Assembly (NCBI GenBank): GCA_028565635.1
Contig: JAOXYB010059390.1
Span: 1-12,583, forward strand
Origin: Phoronis ovalis
Taxonomy: Eukaryota > Phoronida > Phoronidae
Length of the DNA stretch: 12,583 nt
Direction of reading: 5' to 3'
The position numbers and the translations under genes were made by a program. This document shows, piece after piece, positions 1 through 8,299 of this stretch (its first letter is position 1; every line of letters begins with the position of its first letter). Below the pieces are notes generated by a model. That model did no database searches and was not told the DNA's origin. It worked only from the letters and a program-made list of their open reading frames with translations.

Positions 1-171
1 TATATATAATCATAATAAAGGGTACAAGTATTAATCTTGCTTCCACGGGTGATGTGATCATAATGCGTTTGAAATTACAGACAACTTACAGTCAACACTG
101 GTTGCATTATTAAATGTACATGTCGAAGATTAGCATTTGAAAAGATATCAACGTGACCTAAAAGTACGTAC
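1..171 (-). other. Start of SLC13 intron 6
   Basis: This is the sequence 3' of the exon 6 donor on the minus strand. The frame stays open for a while (HVDIFSNANL...), but its residues do not resemble the SLC13 continuation (normally an extracellular stretch and then another helix), so I read it as intron. The next exon lies outside the window. Confidence 0.6.
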
Positions 172-339
172 AGATCTGCTTGTCCTTGTAATACTATATT
201 CGGTGGTGTACCGGTTAAAGTTGCTATTCCACCAATATTTGCTGAATAACAGATGCATAGACTCAGTCCCTTACCCATTTTCTTGTAAAACATATCATTC
301 CAACCATGTCTATTTGCTACTGCGGCATTCAATTTCACG
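172..339 (-). CDS. SLC13: SLC13 coding exon 6 ([12 protein letters not shown] block)
   Basis: Entry is in phase 2 (GA|C makes Asp209). It encodes [17 protein letters not shown], then [19 protein letters not shown] and [18 protein letters not shown], ending with CT. The core is unmistakable SLC13. The acceptor TTTGCACTTTAG has a good pyrimidine run and the right phase. An in-phase alternative, AAATAG just before CATGGTTGG, would drop 10 residues. The donor GTACGT at 171-166 gives phase 2; GTACTT at 167-162 would end the exon at 168 after DLY in phase 0. Confidence 0.88.
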
Positions 340-3300
340 CTAAAGTGCAAATAAAGGAACTGGTGATAACGTGTTTAAAAAAATCCGCACAAAGGATAAA
401 CTTGAATACACCAAGAAGGCATTGTAGGCAAAAAGTGGCATTATATTATTTGGTAGAATGTTTTGCATTAAGTTATAATCCTATTGGATTTAGTTCAAAA
501 TCTAAATCATTCTTCCAGAAAGTTAATTAAGTTAAAATTCACATTTGTTCCAAAAACAGCAAATCGTGTACTTCAATATTGTTCTTACCTTTCATACACT
601 TTGTAATCGACTTTACAAAAAAATTTCATATATTTTGTGACTTTTTCCTATTCAACTGCAATTAAAGTGTTGTACTCACTCAATATCTTGAATTTTAGGC
701 ACTCCCATCTCAATGTTTTCTTCAGTATCAGATTTATCATTTTTGTTGTCAGTATTTTTTCCGCTGGCGATACCAACTTCTGTAAAGGGGTAACAAAATT
801 AACTTACACGTACCTCGTACAGATCGCGCCAACCTTCCTATATATGCATCAAAGAAAAACTATTACAGGTTCTATGTCAGTACATCATGTTGCCCTATGC
901 CGAAATTCCTACCCTATCTAATTTTTTTTACTTAATCGGAGGGTGGTAGACTCCCAACGCGAAAATTTCATCCTAAGAAAAGCGTCGTAAAAACTAGCCT
1001 TAGCAAAGACCCTTAAGGGCAATTTTCCCGTCAAGCTTGCAATACCGATTAAGCTTACAATTATGCGAATTAAAGTTTGGATGACTGCGTGACTGTTATA
1101 TTGTAAGTAAAAGAGGACCACTGTTACTGAAATAAACTTTGTGCTATGTAAGTGTTAGATATCTGTGTATATTAATCTTGTATGGCGAGAAACTGCAAAA
1201 GCAAAATTATTTTTCATGATATTCTCGTCATCTGTCCATTAAACTTATTCTCACATAGAGGTACATTGTCATACTTAGTTTAAGTGGTACATGCAAATGT
1301 TACACAGTTAAAATTACTGCATTCAATACACATTCTATTATAATTTTACAAAAACCATACTTTCCCTGTCATCAGAATGATCCGTCATTTCAGTTGTTAT
1401 TTTAATTTGATCTAGTACACTTTGTACAATAGGAATCATCATTGCAGTGGTGGCAGTATTGGATATCCACATTGATAGAAACCATGTAGTTAGCATAAAA
1501 CCAAACATTAACCTAGGGTTTCAATTATAGCTTTAGATTGCATTAATTAAAGCATGTCTCACTCGCTTATGTCACCTTGAAATTCGTATGTTTTTTACGT
1601 TTAAGTGGAAAAATGATGAACTAGATCTAGTCTTTGTCAGTGTGGATTTCAAATTTTTTTTAAGTCCTGTTTTTTTAAGAAAAGTTACTGTTTTGCATAT
1701 CCCCATTATAAATCCCATATAGACTCAAAGGGTATCAGCAGTAAGTAAAAAAAGTATCCTCACATGCAGCAATACGTTTCACAATGCATTATAAGCGAAG
1801 TTATTGATTAAAGGTCATATTCAAATGGATAGTGTGATGGAATTGTACTCGTACGTGTGAAGCGATTTCGAATGTTTATTGTCGGCGATGGAGAATTATA
1901 AAGTTGATTTTCGAAACAAGAACTTTCCCAAAAAAAACAGCATATTAAAAAATGGGTTCAATCTTTTTTTCACTAGAACGTTAAAAATAACATACGAATT
2001 CCAGGGTGACACGGGAGAGGGGGACAATACAGGGTGTTCGGACAAAAAGGCGCCAAATTAATAATTTTCTAAATTGGGATATTTATGACATTATTATTTT
2101 ACGTTTTTTGTGAGGTTTTAAGCCTAAGAAAATGTAATAACGGCTATATTTCATTGACAGTTGTTATGTTCAGAAATTTAGTACTTTTTAAGATTTGAAT
2201 TGGTTTAGTGAAATGAAATGTATACGGTGCTATAGAATTTTACATCTTACCAAGATGGCCGTCATTTTGGGTCCGACTGAATATAGTGCTGATCTTAGAA
2301 TTATATCAGTGCAATATATTGATTAAATATAAATTAGAAGTTGTATCCGATATACTCTGTAAAATAACGACGTAGCAACGTCTTAAAATACATTTGAATT
2401 GAAAGAGAATTTATTTTAAACAAAACGGATGAATAAAAAATACTTCCGCCGACTTTCGGAATACCATTTAAATTACCAAAGTGTGATATCTATCTTCATA
2501 ACATTAAAGTAAAAATAAATGATTCAAACCTAAGATGTTCCAATTTAAACTCAATTTAAAACTTTAAAACCATTAAAAGTGCAGAAAATTGCGCTCAATA
2601 TTCCAAATAATTAAATCTCATTACCATTTGATATCTGGAGGAACAAAAGAATAGCACTGAAAATCTAAATAGATGGCATGCATGAAGCAGACAAGTTTAG
2701 CATTATAAATGTGATATCATTACAATTACTTCGATATCTCATTTTCAATTTATTAACCTGCAATCTTCGAGTTACACCTTTTTTAAAACTTAGAGCATTT
2801 ATTTCCGGTAACAGTGTACTATAGCCGTTAGCGTGTATAATTCACTTTTAAAAAATCTTATCTTTTCTGACTAATAAAATTACGTATTCTTCATTATAAA
2901 TTGTTCATAGTACTTTAATGGCTCAATAGTTTTCTTCACAATTACTTATCATATAAATAAAGATTATTTTACCTAAAATAAACAATTCAAACAAAATGTA
3001 CTTTTAAAAAACATATAACGTCATTGCAGCATAAACATTAGACTTTACCATCTAGGATTAGCACCAACCAGCATCAAGATTCTCAGAGCAATACGCTTAT
3101 GCAGATTAGATTTTTCAACAGCCACAGCTACCATCAAACCACCCATAAAGAGCATCATTACATCCTGTAAGAAATAAACCGAATATACAGTATGGGTCAT
3201 GTGTTCAAATTTCACAAACTTTTTCCTACCTTTTTTTTCCATTTCGGTTAATATACCCATTCTATTCCTTTCCAGAATAAAACCACCCGTTAGTGTCAGT

Positions 3301-4504
3301 CCGTGAGTCCATTCATTTTTGATTTTTGTCCAATATATAACTCTATGCAACTCAACATTATTTCATCCCGGCTTCCATTACACGTCCTCTTTTACATGGA
3401 GCTGGTTTCTGGCGCACAAGATGCAAAGCCAAAACTGGTGTCAAACGCTTTGGGTATTTTGAGTTTCATTACCTTCATGTAGTTAATGCAGACGTCTCCA
3501 GATTTCATTACACCCATTAAAGGAAAAATGACTACAGGTAGTAATGATGTTACTGCAAGAGGAATAACTTCAGTCATCCAGTAAACAGCCATTATTATGA
3601 GTCCATATGCACACTTGACCTCCTGTAAGGTATGAAAGTATCTGCACTTTCCATATTCACCAGAATTTGTCAAATTAAGTTAATTATGAGCGTGTTCGTA
3701 GAGTTAAAAAAGTGTAGACAAAATGTTTGTGAAGATATCATTTCTAAAAACGTATACATTTATGATGTTGACATCATTTGTACATGTGTTTGCAGTATTT
3801 TCATATTGATAAGCAATTGATGCATAGTCTATATGCCTTAGCTAGCTAGTGGACAGTTCCTTTTTTTTACTCCACAGTCAACGCAGGCAACTATGGGACT
3901 TGCGAAAGATGAACGAAAGTGGCCAACGTAACGTGATGGTGGTTTTAACCGAATTTTCTCACCTGCCGAGTGATACTGGAAACCATAATATAAGAGTAAG
4001 ATCCCCTAGGAGCAAAATATTCTACCTAATATTCAAAAATTAAGTAGATTATAACATTTTTAACATTATGTAAACGATAATAATCGGACAATGAAGTCTC
4101 ATATAAGAATAATCCTGTAAATAAAATCACTAAACTCGACGAGAGTTGAAATAGGCATGTAATATTTAAGTACATACAGATTCATATATTTGAAATTGTA
4201 TGCAAATTAGTCCATTCCAGAAAAACATTTTAAAATCATGCTTAGATTTATTCCTGGCAGAACCTTCATTGTTCGTATTTTAGTAGGACATTCTGGTCAA
4301 ATGCAGAGAAAGTCCGTTCTATCCACAAGCGAGTGATGCCGGAAATCAGAATACAAAAACTGAGTTATTTATTTATATATACGAGGTTTAGCTTACCGAT
4401 GAGGGGTGAACCAGTGGCCATGGTAGAAGAACCAGCGGTGTTCCAATTAGAATGATTGTTTTCCAAAAGGATCCCAGTTCTTTGAAGAAGTCCCTCACTG
4501 TCAT
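172..4504 (-). CDS. SLC13: SLC13-family Na+/di- or tricarboxylate cotransporter, N-terminal part (6 exons, 3' end outside window)
   Basis: Spliced CDS on the minus strand: 4504-4397, 3622-3473, 3164-3049, 1512-1361, 779-680 and 339-172 (794 nt, 264 codons plus 2 nt). The phases at the five junctions agree (0, 0, 2, 1, 2) and every intron is GT-AG. Seen in the product: an N-terminal hydrophobic helix (about residues 16-33), [18 protein letters not shown] (about 48-65), [11 protein letters not shown] (from 106), the SNT motif at 142-144 in [13 protein letters not shown], a charged K/D/E-rich loop (about 164-206), and [12 protein letters not shown] (245-256). In the SLC13/DASS (INDY) family the first SNT motif contributes to the substrate and Na+ site; the second SNT would lie in the missing C-terminal half. 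Animal members are about 550-600 residues, so slightly under half is present. Expected role: plasma-membrane Na+-coupled uptake of succinate, citrate or related acids. Which of SLC13A2, A3 or A5 it matches cannot be decided. Sulfate specificity (SLC13A1/A4) is less likely but not excluded. Oddity: the usual EKWNLHKR reads EKSNLHKR. Confidence 0.93.
680..779 (-). CDS. SLC13: SLC13 coding exon 5 (variable intracellular loop)
   Basis: Entry is in phase 1 (A|AA makes Lys176), then 32 codons, [17 protein letters not shown] to MGVPKIQDI, then GA. The acceptor is CCTTTACAG and the donor GTGAGT (phase 2). There is no sequence conservation to lean on, because this loop is variable across the family. 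The exon is supported by both splice sites, matching phase on each side, the charged composition and its place between the SNT and GGIATLTG exons. Confidence 0.75.
780..1360 (-). other. SLC13 intron 4 (581 bp), holds an exon-6-like fragment
   Basis: GT-AG intron between the SNT exon and the loop exon. On the minus strand at about 960-1085 a short stretch translates as [12 protein letters not shown], which resembles the exon 6 core [12 protein letters not shown]. It has no recognisable splice sites in the right phase. The rest is featureless AT-rich sequence. Confidence 0.6.
1361..1512 (-). CDS. SLC13: SLC13 coding exon 4 (carries the first SNT motif)
   Basis: Entry is in phase 2 (G completes Trp125), followed by [35 protein letters not shown], and then a hydrophilic stretch ending DDRE plus one A. 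The acceptor is ACCCTAG and the donor GTATGG (phase 1). The SNT motif (residues 142-144) is intact, so the part of the transport site encoded here is not broken. Confidence 0.93.
1513..3048 (-). other. SLC13 intron 3 (1536 bp)
   Basis: GT-AG intron that splits the Trp125 codon. I see no further SLC13 exon: the residues on either side (ANPR-W-LMFGFM) are contiguous in family members. There is also no convincing ORF, RNA gene or repeat on either strand. Sequence is strongly AT-rich. Confidence 0.7.
3049..3164 (-). CDS. SLC13: SLC13 coding exon 3
   Basis: It encodes 38 residues plus [22 protein letters not shown], then [18 protein letters not shown]. The acceptor is TTTCTTACAG and the donor GTAAAG (phase 2). 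The split codon TG|G restores Trp with exon 4. The helix followed by LHKRIALR is highly conserved in the family. The residue before NLHKR is Ser (TCT) where animal relatives usually have Trp. Confidence 0.95.
3473..3622 (-). CDS. SLC13: SLC13 coding exon 2
   Basis: It encodes 50 residues, [18 protein letters not shown] to [10 protein letters not shown]. The acceptor is CTTACAG and the donor GTAATG, phase 0 at both ends. [16 protein letters not shown] is the classic second-helix block of SLC13 proteins. It joins cleanly to HPSS of exon 1 and to DVMMLF of exon 3. The open frame continues into both introns, so the ORF boundaries alone would mislead. Confidence 0.95.
3623..4396 (-). other. SLC13 intron 1 (774 bp)
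   Basis: GT-AG, phase 0 intron after the first membrane helix. Short plus-strand ORFs here (for example at 3849-4043) have no family resemblance and I do not regard them as genes. Nothing else seen. Confidence 0.7.
4397..4504 (-). CDS. SLC13: SLC13 coding exon 1 (start codon at 4504)
   Basis: It encodes 36 residues, beginning [10 protein letters not shown] and ending [13 protein letters not shown]. This matches the family's short cytoplasmic N-terminus and first membrane helix (pattern LLLPLP...). The donor is GTAAGC at 4396-4391, phase 0. The ATG is the first in frame after an upstream TAA and has A at -3 (AAGATGA). A plausible acceptor (TTCTCTAG) ends at 4525, so the exon probably starts at 4524 with 20 nt of 5' UTR. 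Further non-coding exons would then lie at higher coordinates; I could not identify them. Confidence 0.87.
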
Positions 4505-4524
4505 CTTGTTCTTATTTGTAGCAC

Positions 4525-4827
4525 CTAGAGAATGCTTTTCAGGTTATATAATCAACATATGTTGTTATAGTACCTCATAAGTTTTTCGAAATTATGTCTT
4601 AATTGGATGTACCGGATTATTAGAAAGTTTCTGTTTTATGTTTTATGTTTTCCTACAGCTGTATGTAGGTGTTCCCCAAGGTTAACCTTAACAAGTGTTA
4701 TATAAATTGAAACATATGTAAACTGTACCTGGTTAACTAGGCCTTCCTCTTGTAATATAAAAGGTTGACTTAGTACTTTAATTTGTCTAGTCATCGACAA
4801 AGGCTGAGATCAGAAGGTAATATGAAC
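4525..4827. other. Region upstream of SLC13, no gene identified
   Basis: AT-rich sequence between the probable acceptor of SLC13 exon 1 and the inverted-repeat element. Any 5' UTR exon or promoter of SLC13 would be here or further right, but none is recognisable. A good match to a TATA box (TATAAAAGG, 4756-4764) lies on the plus strand, which is the wrong direction for SLC13. Confidence 0.5.
4756..4764 (+). promoter_or_regulatory. Orphan TATA-like motif
   Basis: TATAAAAGG matches the TATA consensus on the plus strand. The only thing downstream is the inverted-repeat element at 4828, whose reading frame I do not consider a gene. In AT-rich DNA such a match is expected by chance fairly often. 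Confidence 0.2.
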
Positions 4828-4873
4828 CGGGGGGGGGGAGGGGAGCCAGTCAATATGAAAGTGGGTACGCATG
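4828..4873 (+). repeat. Left terminal inverted repeat of the element
   Basis: G-rich cap followed by CAGTCAATATGAAAGTGGG and TACGCATG. It pairs with 5130-5164, differing at one position in the 27-bp core and by a longer, slightly different G-run. Confidence 0.8.
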
Positions 4874-4940
4874 TTCTAACAAAATTTCGCGTGAAAGGGT
4901 GTCTCTCAAACCGCCTGCCTGTAACGTGCGTTACGCGCTT

Positions 4941-5112
4941 AGGGTCTGTTTTTTTGGCTAAAATCACGAAAAGGAGTGTTTTTTTGGAGGTGTTACAGGC
5001 ATTAGGGGTGTTTTTTCCCAAAAGTCACTTCCTTAGGGGTGTATTTTTTCAAAAAACTCACTTCGTTTCGGGTGTATTTTTTGCAGAATTTCACTTCGTT
5101 AGGGCCTTTTTT
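4941..5112 (+). repeat. Internal ~32-bp tandem repeats of the element
   Basis: About six degenerate units start AGGG(G)TGT, then T6-8, then CACTTC(G/C)TT. Successive starts are 31, 32, 31, 33 and 33 bp apart. They fill the space between the terminal repeats. Confidence 0.7.
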
Positions 5113-5129
5113 GAAAAGCTATGTTGGAG

Positions 5130-5164
5130 CATGGGTACCCACTTTCATATTGACTGCCCCCCGG
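5130..5164 (-). repeat. Right terminal inverted repeat of the element
   Basis: Reverse complement of the left end: CATGGGTACCCAC, then TTTCATATTGACTG, then CCCCCCGG. Confidence 0.8.
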
Positions 5165-5168
5165 GAAC

Positions 5169-6346
5169 ATGAATAACATAATTATAAATACATTGATAAT
5201 ACTGGTTATTTTTGAGTAGAGACGACTTTGCAAGAGTTTGTGTGCACTTTAATTAATCTGTAAATTATTATTGTTAAATTTTAATAATAACATGCCCCTC
5301 GTATTATAATGTATAATAAGTACTTAAAGTGTTTAAAAGTACAGAGATTACACCTACTAAATGTTTATTCGAACGTGACTAAACGAACCTTTTCTAGGGT
5401 ATAGTTGCACTGTCCGATCAAATATATATTTGTCACTTCAATAGTCTGATATAACCCTAATTGAAACATTTCCGAGTAAATCTGCAATTGAATTTAAATC
5501 CAAACATTCCTGTCGTGAAGACTATTTACATAACTTAAACATGTTGATAGAGGATCCGGGTGTTAATCGGCTACAATATATACTGCATGTATGAATATGT
5601 AAATATTACTGATAATCCGGGCTGACAATTAGGTCCTCAGTTCATGTACTGCCCGTATAGATAATGGAAACGGGCAGCTCAAATGATGTTAACAAACGTT
5701 TTCTAACCTTGCTATTTATAACTACACGAGTTACCTGATTTATACCTGAGCAATGTACCAAAGGCCTTTGTCACTGATTTATCCTATTGTACTAGAAATG
5801 TGTGACCACAATAAAGGCTAATGATTTTTCTAGTTAAATATCCCGGATGCGCTTGAGTTTACTCGGTGCTGGCCTCTTTCAGAATACATCTCTATCATCT
5901 ACCATTATAATATTGCTCAATATAACCTTCATTATACTTGTCAAATAAATCATTCATATGAAACACCCATTTTCCTTGCATGCACCGTTGACTCACTGAG
6001 CAGAAATACTGAAATCTTCAATCAGGCGAATAAGAAACACATCACGTACAGGCGCAATATCGAAAACATTAGTTTATAGATAAATGTATTGGCGTGTTAT
6101 TGTGTGTAGTAAAAATACGTGTTAAAAGATTTTAATATATTCTCTCTCTATCAAACTTATTAAAAGCAGTGCGTACAAAATCATCTACTTGAATGAAAGC
6201 TGTGATTTTGTTAATCGAATTATTGTTATAGGCTATCCTCTTGAAAACTACAAGTCCTTCAACGCGAATCTCACCCCAATGATTCTTCATAAATACAAAC
6301 GCAATAAACCGATGTTCTCACGTCAGATATCCCGGGCACATATCTT
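5169..6346. other. Intergenic, no gene identified
   Basis: AT-rich on both strands with frequent stops in all frames and no RNA gene seen. It contains one compact hairpin (5649-5677), listed separately. Confidence 0.6.
5649..5677. repeat. Small perfect inverted repeat (hairpin)
   Basis: CTGCCCGT (5649-5656) and ACGGGCAG (5670-5677) are perfect complements around a 13-nt loop. The stem is GC-rich against an AT-rich background. There is no T-tract or gene nearby to give it a role. Confidence 0.5.
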
Positions 6347-6376
6347 ATAGAAGTAAAGGTGAACACTTGTAAACGT
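6347..6376 (+). repeat. 30-bp direct repeat, copy 1
   Basis: It begins ATAGAAGTAAAGGTGA and ends CACTTGTAAACGT. It matches 6884-6913 at 29 of 30 positions (A versus G at one site). The flanks of the two copies are unrelated. Confidence 0.75.
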
Positions 6377-6482
6377 GAATCTCTTTCTCAAATTCAGCTG
6401 ATCTCGATCAGTTTCGAACTCAGAACAATTTCCCTCATCCTTATTCGAATGCTGGTTTTGAATAAAGTAAAAGGGTCTATTT

Positions 6483-6591
6483 CCCCTTTCCTTATTCGGC
6501 TCAGAATTAGGGTCCTCTATTCTTTCTTGAGACCCTCAATCGAAAGGCAAAAGGAAATAACTCATTTCTCTCTATTCAATAAGGAAAAAGG
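6483..6591. repeat. Nested inverted repeats
   Basis: The outer arms CCCCTTTCCTTATT (about 6483-6496) and AATAAGGAAAAAGG (about 6579-6592) pair at about 12 of 14 positions. Inside lies a second stem, ATTAGGGTC (6506-6514) with GACCCTCAAT (6531-6540), with one bulge. A plus-strand frame stays open here but shows no protein-like pattern. Confidence 0.4.
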
Positions 6592-6883
6592 AAAAAAGGA
6601 ACTATATATCTTAATTAACATTCCATGAAGTTAAATTTTTTCAGCAAGAAACTTTGTTTTGGAAAATTTGAAATGTACCATTTTATAATGCAATTTATGT
6701 ATCTATCGCATTTTCGCTTTGCTGTATGGATTTTGGCTGCAAGGCGCACTATTGTAATGCCTGATACATCATAGAAAATAAGCAAAAATTCTAATTAAGC
6801 TATATGAACATTTGTTATGGCCTATTAATACGTGACATTGTGTAAAGCAAACTACTTTTAAAATGCATCAACAAAAAGGATAA

Positions 6884-6913
6884 ATAGAAGTAAAGGTGAG
6901 CACTTGTAAACGT
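6884..6913 (+). repeat. 30-bp direct repeat, copy 2
   Basis: Second copy, 537 bp downstream of the first in the same orientation. The interval between them (6377-6883) carries no coding signal; its first half includes nested inverted repeats (6483-6591). Confidence 0.75.
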
Positions 6914-7489
6914 ATGAGACATCATATGCGCAAAAAATCATAATTAACTTTTCTATCTCAGTACCACAAAGGAGAAATGTAAAATCATTTAGCGGCGTAC
7001 GTATTATATAATTAATCGATTAAGTTGAAGGTCAGATTGAAGATTATTGCGCACAGCCAAGAGTAAAAGTGGATTGCCTTTTTGCGTTACAAAAGAAATT
7101 TGTACTTCGAATTTTCATTTTTAACTTTAAAACTGATCATTAAAAGTCGCTAATTGAAATTCAGTTCCTAAGTAAAACAAATTTGAGTTACGTGTACTAG
7201 GATCCTTTCAATCAAGTTACAGTTTTAAGTCACGTTCTCCGGATCACCAGGGAATAATTGCGATTTGAGAGTTATCTTAGCATTCAACCAATTGAAAAAT
7301 TACAGTTTTTCTTCAAAAATTCAATTAATTTATTTGCTGATAAAGTGCTGTGTATATTTTCCAGATTTATAGAGGGTTCAGGAAGAACTACTGATCAAGT
7401 TATAAATTTTGCAGAGAAATAAATGTAATTAAATCATTTTATGTTGTATACTAGGTATATAACGTCACGGTAACTAACATGGTCCCTCT
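6914..7489. other. Intergenic, no gene identified
   Basis: AT-rich sequence; I see no ORF, RNA or clear repeat. Confidence 0.6.
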
Positions 7490-7608
7490 AGTGGCGAGTA
7501 TTGGAAACTGTAACTTGAAAGAGTCCCAACAATAAATTTGAGTTAATCTTGAGACACGCTGACTCTATCACAACCTTTATGAATCTGACAGTTTTGTATC
7601 TCGCCGCT
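7490..7608. repeat. Imperfect inverted repeat pair, ~119 bp span
   Basis: AGTGGCGAGTATTGGAAACT at the left (from 7490, continuing GT) and the reverse complement of 7588-7608 (AGCGGCGAGATACAAAACTG, continuing T) share AG(T/C)GGCGAG and AAACTGT, with a one-base gap between. It could be the ends of a small decayed element. The interior is non-coding. Confidence 0.4.
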
Positions 7609-7629
7609 GACAGCCAAATATAGCCCGGA

Positions 7630-8020
7630 GGCACTTGTTAAAAATGTTGGTATGGGTGTGCGGCCCAGCGTTAAGCACCATGACCCTGTGGTAAATAAAG
7701 ATCACCGAAAATGTGCTCTGTGGAAAATGAAGAAGCACAGAAAATATACGCTGTTGTAAATATCCCTCCCGAAATACATGCCCTGTGGTAAATTCACTTG
7801 TAAATTATACGACCCGTTCTAAATAAATATATGAAAATTTACGAATCTTAATTTGCCATGCCTATCGTAAATGTGTTTTCCAAGAAATGCATCCTGTGGT
7901 ATTTAATTATCATTTGAAAAAATATCGGTACCTGTGGTAAATATCCAACAACGAGAAAAGTATACCCTGTGGTAAATAAAGCTTTCGAAGCGTGAAAAAC
8001 ATACCCAGCGGTAAAAGTGG
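7630..8020 (+). repeat. Degenerate ~32-bp tandem array
   Basis: The motif CCTGTGGTAAAT (or variants) recurs at about 7632, 7665, 7685, 7717, 7750, 7782, 7813, 7861, 7893, 7931, 7966 and 8005. Most steps are 31-39 bp (five of them 31-33), with one 20-bp and one 48-bp step. Units are often followed by AAA(G)..., a variable part, and then GAAAAA.A(T/C)ACC. All reading frames contain stops. The open minus-strand frame over it (7848-8111) simply reads the repeat as TTGY-like units. Confidence 0.7.
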
Positions 8021-8130
8021 GAACTGAAAAAGAGGAGCTTATTGGGCGGCACATGAACATAGTGATTTTGAATAACAGTTCCCCCGCGGACAAAATTTGA
8101 CTCAACACCAACGATTTCCATTTGTGACGT

Positions 8131-8182
8131 ATTATGCTGTTTTTTACGTAGTCAATTTAATGTGGTAGCTAAACAGCATAAT
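8131..8182. repeat. Perfect 12-bp inverted repeat
   Basis: ATTATGCTGTTT (8131-8142) and AAACAGCATAAT (8171-8182) are exact reverse complements with a 28-nt spacer. It lies between the 32-bp array and the lysine-rich gene. Possible readings are a cruciform, a dimeric factor site or the footprint of a small element; the sequence does not say which. Confidence 0.6.
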
Positions 8183-8299
8183 TTGAAGGAAATACTTTCA
8201 ACTTTGCATATGTAACTCAAACAATCATTATGCACTGCTTTGGACAATGCTGATTATTCTAAAGAACTTTACAGAGAAAATCTTGTTATTGTGCGATAG

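Larger units (their letters stand above)
4828..5164. mobile_element. Non-autonomous inverted-repeat element (MITE-like), 337 bp, G-rich ends and internal tandem repeats
   Basis: The ends are inverted copies. 4847-4873 and the reverse complement of 5130-5156 agree at 26 of 27 positions (core CAGTCAATATGAAAGTGGG). Outside them are a G-run (CGGGGGGGGG...) on the left and CCCCCCGG on the right. GAAC sits directly next to both ends (4824-4827 and 5165-5168) and may be a 4-bp target duplication. The interior holds about six units of 31-33 bp beginning AGGGGTGT followed by a T-run, at about 4941, 4972, 5004, 5035, 5068 and 5101. No transposase is encoded. A plus-strand frame stays open across it (GVFF repeats), but that is a by-product of the repeats. 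Such an element would be mobilised in trans; the family is not identified. Confidence 0.8.

Noticed and set aside
637-921. Plus-strand ORF over SLC13 exon 5
   Set aside because: Shadow of the minus-strand exon and its flanking introns, with no recognisable motif.
1879-2061. Short plus-strand ORF in SLC13 intron 3
   Set aside because: Sixty codons of unremarkable composition inside a well-supported intron on the other strand; expected by chance.
4783-5172. 129-residue plus-strand ORF with GVFF repeats
   Set aside because: It spans the whole inverted-repeat element, ends included. Its repeated residues come from the ~32-bp tandem units, so it is a by-product of the repeats.
6359-6628. 89-residue plus-strand ORF, with a TTCGAACTC-like stretch suggesting a tRNA-type SINE
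   Set aside because: No A box at the right distance, no cloverleaf and no copy evidence within the window. The frame overlaps nested inverted repeats and shows no protein pattern.
7848-8111. Minus-strand ORF with TTGY-like repeats, and the thought of decayed C2H2 zinc fingers on the plus strand
   Set aside because: The periodicity is ~32 bp (not the 84 bp of C2H2 fingers) and irregular in phase, and the Cys/His spacing does not hold. It is best read as a non-coding tandem array.
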